Part shown: one piece after another, positions 17,314 through 25,444 of the stretch
How positions within the stretch are numbered: the first letter of the stretch is position 1
Layout: every line of letters starts with the position of its first letter
DNA from: GCA-003244245 sp963823755
GTDB lineage: Bacteria > Actinomycetota > Actinomycetes > Mycobacteriales > Pseudonocardiaceae
DNA length: 64,000 nt
NCBI GenBank assembly: GCA_963823755.1
Contig: CAWGMP010000018.1
Coordinates: 24,474-88,473 of the forward strand
Direction of reading: 5' to 3'
Notes under the pieces: model-generated
The model's input: the letters and a program-made list of their open reading frames with translations, nothing else
Told to the model about the DNA's origin: nothing
Database searches by the model: none
Program-made: the position numbers and the translations under genes

Positions 17314-17353
17314 AATCAGCGGGGTCGGGGTTCGAGTCCCTGGCGGCGCACCA
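17314..17353 (+). other. 3' fragment of a tRNA-Lys-like gene including CCA (probable att site)
   Basis: Reads AATCAGC (3' side of an anticodon stem as in tRNA-Lys), a variable region, then a T arm around TTCGAGT (17331-17337) and the acceptor strand GCGGCGC with A and CCA. The 5' half of the gene is missing. It lies about 45 bp beyond the 3' end of the integrase relic, which is where integrative elements that target tRNA 3' ends carry their attachment site. Confidence 0.6.
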
Positions 17354-17394
17354 TCTCCTACCTGCGAGAACTCGGTTCTCTGGGATGACGACGA

Positions 17395-18270
17395 GTGATC
17401 TTTTGGATCCAATTCTGGGGAATTGCTAGGCAGTAGGCTGGCTCCGTGACGGGTTACCAGTGCTGCGGCGGCTTCGGCAGCGTGTGCACCGACGGTGGGT
17501 AGCAGGTGGCAGTAAGTATCTGCGGTGATCGGCGAGGTGGAACAGCGCGGCCATCCGGTCCTGTGTCTGGAAGGTGGTCGAGGAACGTGCCGTAGATCTC
17601 CGGCGGCCACGGTCTGACTTCGCTTGGCGTGAGCGGGACACCTCGGCCTGTTTGGCTGGGTTGCTCGGGATCTCCCCGGCCCATACTGCGGCATTGAGAG
17701 CAGCATGAAGGGTGGCGTGCAGCCGGATCAGTGAACTCGGTCCAAGGTCTCGCGGTCGTCTTGATGGTGTGGTGGAGTTGGCGGCCTTGGTCGACTGTTC
17801 CGCTGCCGCGGGCATCTGTTGCTCAAAGCGGGCTATCGCAACATCCCACTCCGAACGGATCTGAGCGTACATGCGCGTCACGTCCCAACCGCGCAGCCGG
17901 CAGACCGCAGCCCACCGAGTTACGGCAGCAGGTAGGCATCCAGGTGCTGGCGGTAACAGCGCGCCGTCGTCGGCCGCAGCATGCCCGCCATGAGCTTCGC
18001 CGCGTACCAAGACTCCAACCACTGCCCCACCGTCATCGTCGGATGCTGCGGCCAACGGTCGGCGCGGTGCTGCGCCACGACCCTGGACCGCGCCGTTGCC
18101 GCGTTACCCGCGGTGATGAACCCACCGCGGGTAACCTGTCGCCGCCGACCGTCGGCGCCACGGCCCAGCTCGACGTAAAAGCTGAACCGGTGCCGACGAC
18201 ACCGCGCACCACATGACCGCTGACAACGTTGGAAGACTCCGCCGAATCTCGTACGACGCACTTTTTCCAC
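17395..18270 (-). pseudogene. degenerate tyrosine integrase of an actinomycete integrative element
   Basis: Pieces of one integrase occur in order on the minus strand but in different frames. N-terminal domain (near 18190-17925): S-F-Y-V-E-L-G-R-G..., then M-T-V-G-Q-W-L-E-S-W and L-R-P-T-T-A-R-C-Y-R-Q-H-L. Next frame: R-G-W-D-V-T-R-M-Y-A-Q-I-R and L-I-R-L-H-A-T-L-H-A-A-L-N-A-A-V-W-A-G-E-I-P-S-N-P-A. Then fragments up to M-A-A-L-F-H-L, and finally I-T-A-D-T-Y-C-H-L-L-P-T-V, the catalytic Tyr region. The Arg/His part of the catalytic domain is deleted and there are several frameshifts, so it is inactive. It ends next to the tRNA-Lys fragment. Confidence 0.75.
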
Positions 18271-18752
18271 TCACCTTCCCGATCAAGGCGCTGTGAGGAA
18301 TGGGCGAGGGACCGCGCATCACGACAACCGCAACGCCCCACCATCCCCGGACTACCGAGTACTCACCGAGTACTACGGGTCGCATTTCGCGAGCCGCCGC
18401 CTCCGATCAGAGCACCGATACCGCCCAAGCGGTACAAGGCCGTTCGTGAACGCCGGTGCCGCTGATATGTTCCAAGCGGACCCGGCCGATCGCCGTTGCC
18501 GTTCAGCCGCGACGCTGCCCGGGAGCCGGGGCTGGCATGACCAGGGGCGAGCGCGCCAGTTGCCGGTGCCGTGGTGGTCGCGTGCCGTCGCCACAACCAC
18601 GCAACCTGTGCCCGAAAGCGCTCCAGCACCAACGGTGACCCGTCCACCGGACGTGTGGTAGCGGCGCCGGACCCTGGCTCCACGGCCGAACCCTAAGCTG
18701 TGCGGGGCGTGTGAGATCGTCTCGCCAGCTTAAGCCGATCACGCCCCCACAG
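18271..18752. other. 480-bp stretch without a supported gene
   Basis: Lies between the integrase relic and the toxin-antitoxin operon. Overlapping frames here are Arg/Pro-rich in the way expected of non-coding GC-rich DNA. No excisionase or replication gene of the presumed element can be recognised. Confidence 0.5.
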
Positions 18753-18770
18753 GTATAGCGTGAGCTATAC
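18753..18770. promoter_or_regulatory. inverted-repeat operator overlapping a -10 box, upstream of higBA
   Basis: GTATAGC-GTGA-GCTATAC is a perfect 7-bp inverted repeat. TATACT at 18766-18771 resembles a -10 box, so a bound repressor would block the promoter. Autorepression by the HTH antitoxin is the usual arrangement for such operons. The predicted transcript would begin close to the ATG at 18780, suggesting little or no leader. Confidence 0.6.
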
Positions 18771-19173
18771 TCTTGGCACATGGAGCGACAGGATCCCGTG
18801 GGAGACCTCCCTCACCGACGAGGTCAACAGATGGCTCGACGACCTGGCAACGACCGACGACGACAGCCACCGACAGGTCGTCTATGCGATCGAGGCACTG
18901 GCCGACGTCAGCCCGAACCTCGGTCGGCCGTTGGCCGACCGCATCAAGGGCTCAGCCATCCACAACCTCAAAGAACTCCGCCCCGGATCCACAGGCGCCA
19001 CCGAGGTGCGGGGCTTGTTCGTCTTCGACCCGTGGCGCAGCGCGATCCTGCTGGCCGCCGGTGACAAGGCGAGCAATTGGTCAGGCTGGTACCGCCACGC
19101 CATCCCACGCGCGGAACAACTCTATGAGACCTACCTGAAAGAACGAGCCGCCGAACAGGAGCCGCCACCATGA
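18760..19173 (+). CDS. higB: HigB/RelE-type toxin (Gp49-like), start uncertain
   Basis: 137-aa RelE-superfamily toxin, expected to cleave mRNA on the ribosome. Motifs: S-L-T-D-E-V-N-R-W-L-D-D-L, L-G-R-P-L-A-D-R-I-K-G-S, H-N-L-K-E-L-R-P-G-S and L-F-V-F-D-P-W-R-S-A-I-L-L-A-A-G-D-K, all typical of the actinobacterial family. The only start in this frame (GTG 18760) lies inside the operator. An ATG at 18780 with a good promoter is in another frame, and removing one C from CCC at 18795-18797 would join M-E-R-Q-D-P to W-E-T-S-L-T-D-E-V. So the toxin may be frameshifted. Stop overlaps the antitoxin start. Confidence 0.75.
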   Translation: MSYTLGTWSDRIPWETSLTDEVNRWLDDLATTDDDSHRQVVYAIEALADVSPNLGRPLADRIKGSAIHNLKELRPGSTGATEVRGLFVFDPWRSAILLAAGDKASNWSGWYRHAIPRAEQLYETYLKERAAEQEPPP

Positions 19174-19478
19174 GCACCGTGCGCTGGTCCGACATCCGCG
19201 ACAAGCACATCGAGGCGATCGGCCGCGAGGACGTCGAGCACGGCACGTCCCGGCTCATCTCCCAAGTCCGCGCCCACCGGCTCGCCGACATGCGCAAGCG
19301 GCGCGGCCTGACCCAGCGCGAAGTCGCCCATGCAATGGGAGTGACCGTCGGACGGGTCAGCCAGATCGAGAACGGCGAACTCTCCGGCATCGACGTCCTC
19401 GACCGCTACGTCACCGCCCTCGGAGGCCTCCTCGAAGTCGTCGCCAACTTCGGCGACGAACAGTTCAAGGTCGGCTGA
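19170..19478 (+). CDS. higA: HigA-type XRE antitoxin
   Basis: 102-aa helix-turn-helix protein that neutralises the toxin and represses the operon. HTH: M-R-K-R-R-G-L-T-Q-R-E-V-A-H-A-M-G, V-T-V-G-R-V-S-Q-I-E-N-G-E, then L-D-R-Y-V-T-A-L-G-G. The toxin-first order with a four-base ATGA overlap is characteristic of HigBA. The likely binding site is the inverted repeat at 18753-18770. Confidence 0.87.
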   Translation: MSTVRWSDIRDKHIEAIGREDVEHGTSRLISQVRAHRLADMRKRRGLTQREVAHAMGVTVGRVSQIENGELSGIDVLDRYVTALGGLLEVVANFGDEQFKVG

Positions 19479-19515
19479 GCACTACTGCCCATGCCAACCC
19501 GGCCCGGCGACGGCC

Positions 19516-20309
19516 ATGAACAACACGGCGCTGCCGAGCCCCGTAGATCTTGTCCATTGGACTGTCCATTAACTCCAGCCCTTCGGGTACTGTAACACTC
19601 TCGGAAGCTGACAGCGCACTCGGCCTGTTGAACGGACTCGGCCGATTGATCACAGACCCCGAAGTGTTATTGGAACCGTTTATCGCAAGGGAGGAATTCG
19701 CAAGCTCGCGCATCGAAGGAAAAAAAGCATCGCTTTCCGAAATTCTCCAGGCCGAAGGCGCCGCGGAAGAATCACCGAGGAGCGACGACGTGGAGGAGGC
19801 GGGAAGATATCTTTCCGCTACTCGACGTGGACTTCAGCTTATCTCCGAACTACCAATAGCACAACACCTCATTGCAGAAGTACATACGATCCTACTCCGG
19901 GGAGTTCGCGGCAAAGAGAAGCTTCCCGGAGAACTCCGACGAACTCCCGTGCGGGTTGGTTCAGCGGATGCAACCCCAGGTAATGCACGTTTCGTTCCCC
20001 CTTTTCCAAAGCATTTACCCAACTTAACTTTCCGACTGGGAGCGCTTCGTCAACGAACCACCACAAATTCCTGCACTGATCCGCTGCGCACTGATGCACT
20101 ACCAATTTGAGACTATCCACCCTTTCCTGGATGGAAATGGGCGCATCGGCTGGCTTCTGATAGGCCTCATGCTCATCGTCGAGAACCGCCCGAGTCGACC
20201 ACTTCTTTACTTGTCCGGCTATCTCGAAGCCAACAAGGACGAGTATTACGATCGACTGCAAGGGGAAGTGATCGAATTACCTTTGAGCTATCTGCGAGAG
20301 AGCGAGTAA
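19516..20309 (+). pseudogene. Fic-family AMP-transferase gene, frameshifted and truncated
   Basis: Begins at ATG 19516 with A-L-P-S-P-V-D-L-V-H-W-T, shifts frame near 19567, continues L-S-E-A-D-S-A-L-G and F-A-S-S-R-I-E-G (the inhibitory helix motif), then shifts again in TTT at 20029-20031 to S-D-W-E-R-F-V-N-E-P-P and the active site HPFLDGNGRIG. The final Arg of the HPFxDGNGRxxR motif is replaced: G-W-L-L follows. It stops soon after Y-Y-D-R-L-Q, without the usual C-terminal winged helix. AT-richer than its surroundings, consistent with transfer. One or both shifts could be sequencing errors. Confidence 0.75.
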
Positions 20310-20360
20310 AGCGGCGCACTGCACGGTACTCAACATCCTACTCCCGCCGCACGACGCCAC

Positions 20361-20380
20361 CTTTTACCGTAGCTATTCAG
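20361..20380. repeat. left end of the IS66-like element: target duplication and terminal repeat
   Basis: CTTTTACC (20361-20368) is the target duplication and GTAGCTATTCAG (20369-20380) the 12-bp left terminal inverted repeat. Both match the right end exactly. Confidence 0.88.
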
Positions 20381-21936
20381 CACGCTCGGGGCGGGAGGAC
20401 TGCTGAGGTGTCTGGGACGGGTTGCGGAGTGTCGGCTTGATCTTACTGGTTGATGCTGATCATGTGGTGGCATGTCCGGCGGTCCGGGTGTTGCGAGCCT
20501 TCCCACCTCGGTGGAGGAGTTGCGCGCGCTGGTTGTGGAGCTGTGGGAGGCCAACGCGGGTTTGCGGGAGGTGATCGCGGCCCAGGAGCAGCGGATCGCG
20601 GAGTTGGAGCGGCGGCTGGGTAAGGATTCCTCGACCTCGAACAGGCCGCCGTCTTCGGACTCGCCTTACCGCAAGCCGGTGTCGCGGTCGTCGCGTAAGT
20701 CGTCGGGGCGCCGGCCGGGTAAGCAGCCGGGGGATCCGGGGTCGACGATGCCGTTGGTGGATGACCCGGATGAGGTGATCACCTGTGATCCGGCCTGCTG
20801 CGGCGGTTGTGGACAGGACCTGTCGGGTGCCCCGGTGGCCGGGGTGGAGCGTCGTCAGGTGAGCGATGTGCGCCCACCGCCGCCGCCGCGGGTGACCGAG
20901 TACCAGCTGGTCAATCGGGTCTGTCCGCGGTGTGGGACGCCGGGCACGGGTGCTGCGCCGGGGTTCGTGCGCGGCCGAGCGTGCTACGGGCCCGGGGTGT
21001 TGGCGCGGGCGGCGGAGCTGCTGTGCGGGCACTACCTGCCGGTGGGTCGGGCGGCGATGCTGATGGGTTCGCTGCTCGGGGTGGGAGTGTCCACGGGGTT
21101 CATGGCCGGGGTGCGGGCCCGGGCTGCCCGGTTACTGGAGGCGACATTTCTGCCCCGGGTCCAACAGCTGCTGCGCTCGGTCGGGGTCCTGCACGCCGAT
21201 GAGACACCAGGTCGGGCAGCGGGCGGGTTGACCTACGTGCACGTGGCGTGCACCGAGTTTTTGACCGTGATGCACACGGGGGGACGCAGCAGCGCCGACA
21301 TCGACGCCGGGCAGGTGCCCCCCGGCTACGGCGGCACGATCGTGCGTGACGGCTACGCCGGGTACGCCCATCTCATCCAGGCTCATCACGCGTGGTGCGG
21401 TGCTCATCTCCTGCGTGATCTTCGTGCGGTGCACACCGCCGACCCCGAACAGCAACTGTGGGCGCAGGCAATGGCCGACACCCTCACCGACGCCCACCAG
21501 CAGACCACCGCCGCCCGCGCCGCCGGACACGACACCCTCGACGACGCCGCACTAGCCCAGATCCGTAACCACTACCGCGGCGCGGCCCAGCTGGGTATCC
21601 AGGCCAACGCCGCCCGCGCAGGACCTCACGCCCGTGACGCGCTACGCCTGGCTCGGCGTTTCCGCGACCACGAGGCCATGATCCTGCGATTCGTGGTCGA
21701 TCTCGCCGTGCCCTGGACAAACAATCTCGCCGAACGCGACGTCAGACCGGTCAAAGTCCAGCAACGCACCTCGGGCGGCTGCTGGCGCACCCTAGCCGGC
21801 CTCGCCGACTTCGCCATCGTGCGCTCCTACCTGTCCACCGCCACCAAATGGGGCATGACCAGCCTTGACGTCCTCGAGCAGCTGTTCACCACCGGCGCCT
21901 GGCTACCACCAGCCGCCGCCCCTACTGAATAGCTAC
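20369..21936 (+). mobile_element. IS66-family insertion sequence, transposase-only type, apparently intact
   Basis: 1568 bp bounded by perfect 12-bp terminal inverted repeats starting GTAG and flanked by identical 8-bp direct repeats CTTTTACC. Eight-base target duplications and GTA-type ends are IS66 family hallmarks. One transposase gene fills it; the TnpA and TnpB accessory genes of classic IS66 are absent, as in the ISBst12-like subgroup. The perfect duplication shows a simple and recent insertion. Its target sequence includes the stop codon of the cis-prenyltransferase remnant. Confidence 0.9.
20472..21932 (+). CDS. IS66-family DDE transposase
   Basis: 486 aa. N-terminal coiled coil (E-L-W-E-A-N-A-G-L-R-E-V-I-A-A-Q-E-Q-R), then a Ser/Arg-rich region and a zinc-binding domain (D-P-A-C-C-G-G-C-G and C-P-R-C-G). 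The DDE triad is visible as L-H-A-D-E-T, V-R-D-G-Y-A-G-Y and N-N-L-A-E-R-D-V-R-P-V-K. No frameshift; the TAG stop lies inside the right terminal repeat. Expected to be active. Confidence 0.92.
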   Translation: MSGGPGVASLPTSVEELRALVVELWEANAGLREVIAAQEQRIAELERRLGKDSSTSNRPPSSDSPYRKPVSRSSRKSSGRRPGKQPGDPGSTMPLVDDPDEVITCDPACCGGCGQDLSGAPVAGVERRQVSDVRPPPPPRVTEYQLVNRVCPRCGTPGTGAAPGFVRGRACYGPGVLARAAELLCGHYLPVGRAAMLMGSLLGVGVSTGFMAGVRARAARLLEATFLPRVQQLLRSVGVLHADETPGRAAGGLTYVHVACTEFLTVMHTGGRSSADIDAGQVPPGYGGTIVRDGYAGYAHLIQAHHAWCGAHLLRDLRAVHTADPEQQLWAQAMADTLTDAHQQTTAARAAGHDTLDDAALAQIRNHYRGAAQLGIQANAARAGPHARDALRLARRFRDHEAMILRFVVDLAVPWTNNLAERDVRPVKVQQRTSGGCWRTLAGLADFAIVRSYLSTATKWGMTSLDVLEQLFTTGAWLPPAAAPTE

Positions 21937-21944
21937 CTTTTACC
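21925..21944. repeat. right end of the IS66-like element: terminal repeat and target duplication
   Basis: CTGAATAGCTAC (21925-21936) is the exact reverse complement of the left terminal repeat, followed by the second copy of the target CTTTTACC (21937-21944). Confidence 0.88.
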
Positions 21945-22140
21945 GGCCACGCCCATCGGCGCGGTAGTCCTCCACTGCGTTCAGTAGATCGGCTTCCTGG
22001 AAGTCCGGCCACAACGAGGTGGTGAAGTGCAGTTCGGACTGAGTGGCCTGCCAGAGCAGGAAATCCGAGGTACGCCGTTCTCCCGAGGTGCGGATGATCA
22101 GGTCCGGGTCGGGCTGATCTGAGGCCGACAGAGATGTTGC
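21940..22140 (-). pseudogene. 3' remnant of a second cis-prenyltransferase gene
   Basis: The minus strand encodes only the C-terminal third of a UppS-family enzyme: D-Q-P-D-P-D-L-I-I-R-T-S-G-E-R, F-L-L-W-Q-A-T, then L-W-P-D-F and a natural end G-R-G-R-stop. The sequence is of the shorter-chain (Z-FPP synthase, Rv1086-like) type and is not a copy of the uppS at 2010-2912. Everything before about 22140, including the catalytic Asp motif, is gone. The IS lies immediately beyond its stop codon. Confidence 0.78.
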
Positions 22141-22650
22141 TCAACGGGCTTTCGATGGTGTGGACGCGTGGAGTGGGACAAGGCCACGTCGATCGAGGTC
22201 AAGGACTTGGTGTTGGCTGGTGCAGGCCACGGAAGTCCCGTAACTCGCCGCGGACGACGTCGACCCTCACTGCGGGCACGATCAATCCAGTTACGCGCAG
22301 GTGGTCCCGGTGCTCCGCGAGCGGTGGCGAGGTCGGCGTCCGCAGGCGCATCACGGTGCGCGTCTGCAGGAGTGGTTTACCCCCGTTCGTGCGTAGCCGG
22401 AATCGCGTCGTCCGGATTGGATGGCCGGTGTGCACAACGACAGTGCGAGCCGGCGCTGCTCCCGTCCGCTTCCGCGCCGACCGGTGAGGTCCACGACCGG
22501 CAGGGCGTCCCGCGGGAGCCATCCGGCCGGATCAGGAGCGAGACCGTGATCCGCCCCCAGCCCGCGGCCGCCGGCGTCGGCGACCGCGGTGACGGTCGAG
22601 CGTCGGGAACGTCGCAGCTCAACCGAGGTGAGTTCCACCCCGCAGAGAGG
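22141..22650. other. 510-bp stretch without a supported gene, upstream of the oxygenase operon
   Basis: A frame continuous with the downstream oxygenase is open here, but its translation is low-complexity and does not resemble the family. It presumably contains the operon promoter; I could not identify one confidently. The 5' part of the lost cis-prenyltransferase gene would once have been here. Confidence 0.5.
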
Positions 22651-22656
22651 ATGCCG

Positions 22657-23526
22657 ATGAGTGCAGCGGCCGGGCGAGTGCTCGAACAGGTGGTGGACAC
22701 CGCCCGCTATCCGCTGTCGGATCCGACCGGCGCAGCCTGGAGGGATGTCGTCTCCTGTGTCCAGCGGGAACTGCGGACTGTCGGCTGCAGCGTGCTACCC
22801 GACTTCGTGGAGCGCTCACTGCGTGACGCGCTGCGGCAGGAATGCGGGGACATCGCTTCGCGGGCGTACTACGATGTCGAGACGGTCAACGCGTACAACA
22901 CCGCCGCGGACCCGTCGTTGCCGGACGGGCATCCGGCCCGCACCACCATGGAGCGCGGCAACGCGTTCGTGGCACGCGACGACATCCCCGACGAGTTCAT
23001 CATCCATCAGCTCTACACCAGCCCGCTGTTCCAGCACTTCATCGCCAGCTGCTTCGGATTGCCCCGAGTCCACGAGCTGGCGGATCCCCTGTCCGGGCTG
23101 TGCCTCAACGTCGTCACTCCTGGCCGGGCGCATCCGTGGCACTTCGACACGAACGAGTTCACGGTCAGCATGCTCACCCAGGAGCCGCAGGCCGGTGGCG
23201 TGTTCGAATACTGCCCGAACATCAGGTCGGCACGAGCGGAGAACTTCGACGACGTCGGTGAGGTGCTGGCCGGACGCGGTGAGCGCCTGGTCCGCCGCCT
23301 CTCGTTGCGCCCGGGAGATCTCCAGCTGTTCACCGGCCGCTACTCCGTGCACCGCGTGACCGCCGTGCACGGCGGGACAGCACGTCACTCGGCGATCTTC
23401 GCGTACAGCGAACGTCCCGGGGTCATCGGCACCGTCGCGCGGACGCGGCAGCTCTTTGGCCGCGTCACGCCCGCGCACCTGACTGCCGAGGACCGCACGG
23501 TGCGGCTCGACCAGCTGATGGACTAG
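22657..23526 (+). CDS. Fe(II)/2-oxoglutarate oxygenase of the ArpA/HalD (BesD-like) group
   Basis: 289 aa from the second ATG, which has GAGAGG at a proper distance (ATG 22651 is alternative). The metal site is H-P-W-H-F-D-T-N-E-F (HxD); the distal His is in Y-S-V-H-R-V, and R-H-S-A-I-F-A-Y carries the 2OG-binding Arg. The blocks G-G-V-F-E-Y-C-P and L-R-P-G-D-L-Q-L-F mark the family containing free-amino-acid halogenases such as BesD. Those have Gly in place of the metal-binding Asp; Asp is present here, so hydroxylation is expected. The substrate is unknown, possibly an amino acid or betaine. First gene of a three-gene operon. Confidence 0.85.
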   Translation: MSAAAGRVLEQVVDTARYPLSDPTGAAWRDVVSCVQRELRTVGCSVLPDFVERSLRDALRQECGDIASRAYYDVETVNAYNTAADPSLPDGHPARTTMERGNAFVARDDIPDEFIIHQLYTSPLFQHFIASCFGLPRVHELADPLSGLCLNVVTPGRAHPWHFDTNEFTVSMLTQEPQAGGVFEYCPNIRSARAENFDDVGEVLAGRGERLVRRLSLRPGDLQLFTGRYSVHRVTAVHGGTARHSAIFAYSERPGVIGTVARTRQLFGRVTPAHLTAEDRTVRLDQLMD

Positions 23527-23592
23527 GTCGCCGCCCGACCCGCAGGTCGAGCCGGCCCGTGCTTCTCCGGACCACCGAGATCGAGGATAATC

Positions 23593-25416
23593 GTGCACAG
23601 CAGTCAGGAACCGTCCCCCCTCACCTTCGGCAACGAAGATCGCCTGCCGCGCGTGCCGCTGCCCACCCTGGAGGAGAGCTGCGCGAGGTTCCTCGAGTGG
23701 TGCGGGCCGCTGTTGACCCCCGACGACATGGCGGCGACCGAGACCGCTGTGGCGTCGTTCCTGCGACCCGACAGTCCTGCTCGAACGCTGCACGCCGCGC
23801 TCGAGCAGGACAACGCGGGCGACGGAGTGCAGAGCTGGCTCGACATGTTCTGGTCGTACCGGTACCTGGGCCGCCGCGACCGCATCGCGCTCAACGCGAA
23901 CTTCTTCCTCCTCTTCGAGGACTCGGAACAGGGACAAGTGGATCGGGCGGCGAGGCTCGTCGCCGGGGCGCTCGACTACAAGCTCCTGATCGACGATCAG
24001 CGCGTTCCGCCGGCCGTCCAGCGCGGACGGGTCCTGTCGATGGAGCAGAACAAGTACCTGTTCTCCGCCACCCGGCTTCCGGGACCGGTGCAGGACAGTG
24101 CCCGCACGCCTTACACCGGCGACTGGCCGGGCCCGTCCCGGGAACGCCACATCGTGGTCTTCGTCCGCGGCACCATGTTCCGCCTCGACGTAATCGGCCT
24201 GACCGGCCGTCCGCACACCATGGACGAGCTCGCCGGCGGGCTGAGCGTGGTCATGGCGGCCGGTGCGACCCCCGCCGCGCCGGGCACGTCGGTCGGGCAT
24301 CTCACCACGAAGGCACGGGCGGAGTGGGCGGCGAGCCGGCAGGCGCTGCTCGACTGCCATCCCCGCAACGCGGACCTGCTCGACACGGTGGAGACCGCGC
24401 TGTTCTGTCTGTGTCTCGAGGACACCACCCCCAAGGATGCCCTGGAGGCGTCTGACCAGCTGCTGCACGGCGACAGCGGTAACCGGTGGTTCGACAAGGC
24501 CTTCTCGCTGATCGTCTTCCCGGACGGGACGGCCGGCCTCAACGGCGAGCACTGCAAGCTGGACGGCACCACCATCGTGAGCTTCGTCGACGCGGTTCTG
24601 GGCTCATCGGCAGAAGAGCATTCGCGCCGGTCGGGGGCCGAGGCACAGGGAACCCCGGCCTTTGTCCCCCTCGACTTCGCGCTCGACGCCGATCTGCGGG
24701 CCGACGTGCAGGCCGCGGCCGCCGCGTTCGCCGCGTATGCGGTCGACACCGCGTCTGCCACGCTGACGATCGAGGGCTTCACCAGCGAGCGGGCCAAGCA
24801 GCTGGGGATGTCGCCGGACGCGTTCGCGCAGATGGCGTTCCAGCTCGCCCACCAGCGCGCCAAGGGTCACGTGGGTGCTACGTATGAGTCGATCGCCACC
24901 CGGCACTACCGGCACGGGCGCACGGAGGCGATGCGCGTCGTCACCCCCGAGGTGGTGCGGTTCGTGGCCGCGATGGACGACCCGGGAACCGACGAGCAGA
25001 CCCGCAGGGCGGCGTTCCGGGCCGCGGCCGACAAGCACGTGGAACGCGCGAAGGAGTGCCGGGCGGGACACGCGCCCGAGCAGCACCTGTGGGAGCTGCA
25101 GCTGATCCAGCAGCGCCGCGGTTCGGAGCTCGGCGTGACCGAGCCGCTCACCCTGTACGAGTCGCCGGGCTGGCTGACGATGCGGGACGACTACCTGAGC
25201 ACCAGCGCCGTAGCGTCGACCCACGTCCAGTTCTTCGGGTTCGGGTCGACCAGCCGGAAGTGCATCGGCATCGGCTACGCGTTGCTCCCCGACCGTTTCG
25301 ATCTCTACCTGAGCACACCGCGCGCGGTGAGTGACCAGATGTCGGTGTTCGTCGACAAGCTCCCGGAAGCGGTCCGCGAACTGCAGGACCTGCTCGCCAC
25401 CGAACCCGATGGATGA
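23593..25416 (+). CDS. choline/carnitine O-acyltransferase family enzyme
   Basis: 607 aa, close to the usual length. Transfers an acyl group between CoA and a hydroxyl of a carnitine- or choline-like acceptor. N-terminal L-P-R-V-P-L-P-T-L-E-E-S matches the family's PxLPxPxL motif. The catalytic His is in A-G-L-N-G-E-H-C-K-L-D-G-T; later S-T-S-A-V-A-S and the Gly-rich G-F-G-S-T-S correspond to the carnitine/CoA pocket. GTG start with GAGG upstream. It sits 66 bp after the oxygenase and 28 bp before the methyltransferase. Such enzymes are uncommon in bacteria and usually belong to dedicated pathways. Confidence 0.88.
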   Translation: MHSSQEPSPLTFGNEDRLPRVPLPTLEESCARFLEWCGPLLTPDDMAATETAVASFLRPDSPARTLHAALEQDNAGDGVQSWLDMFWSYRYLGRRDRIALNANFFLLFEDSEQGQVDRAARLVAGALDYKLLIDDQRVPPAVQRGRVLSMEQNKYLFSATRLPGPVQDSARTPYTGDWPGPSRERHIVVFVRGTMFRLDVIGLTGRPHTMDELAGGLSVVMAAGATPAAPGTSVGHLTTKARAEWAASRQALLDCHPRNADLLDTVETALFCLCLEDTTPKDALEASDQLLHGDSGNRWFDKAFSLIVFPDGTAGLNGEHCKLDGTTIVSFVDAVLGSSAEEHSRRSGAEAQGTPAFVPLDFALDADLRADVQAAAAAFAAYAVDTASATLTIEGFTSERAKQLGMSPDAFAQMAFQLAHQRAKGHVGATYESIATRHYRHGRTEAMRVVTPEVVRFVAAMDDPGTDEQTRRAAFRAAADKHVERAKECRAGHAPEQHLWELQLIQQRRGSELGVTEPLTLYESPGWLTMRDDYLSTSAVASTHVQFFGFGSTSRKCIGIGYALLPDRFDLYLSTPRAVSDQMSVFVDKLPEAVRELQDLLATEPDG

Positions 25417-25444
25417 TCGAGGCCCAGCGGCCCGAGGAGTGCCG

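Noticed and set aside
22168..22650. N-terminal extension of the 2-oxoglutarate oxygenase
   Set aside because: The upstream open frame is low-complexity and unlike the family; an ATG with a ribosome site at 22657 gives the normal length.
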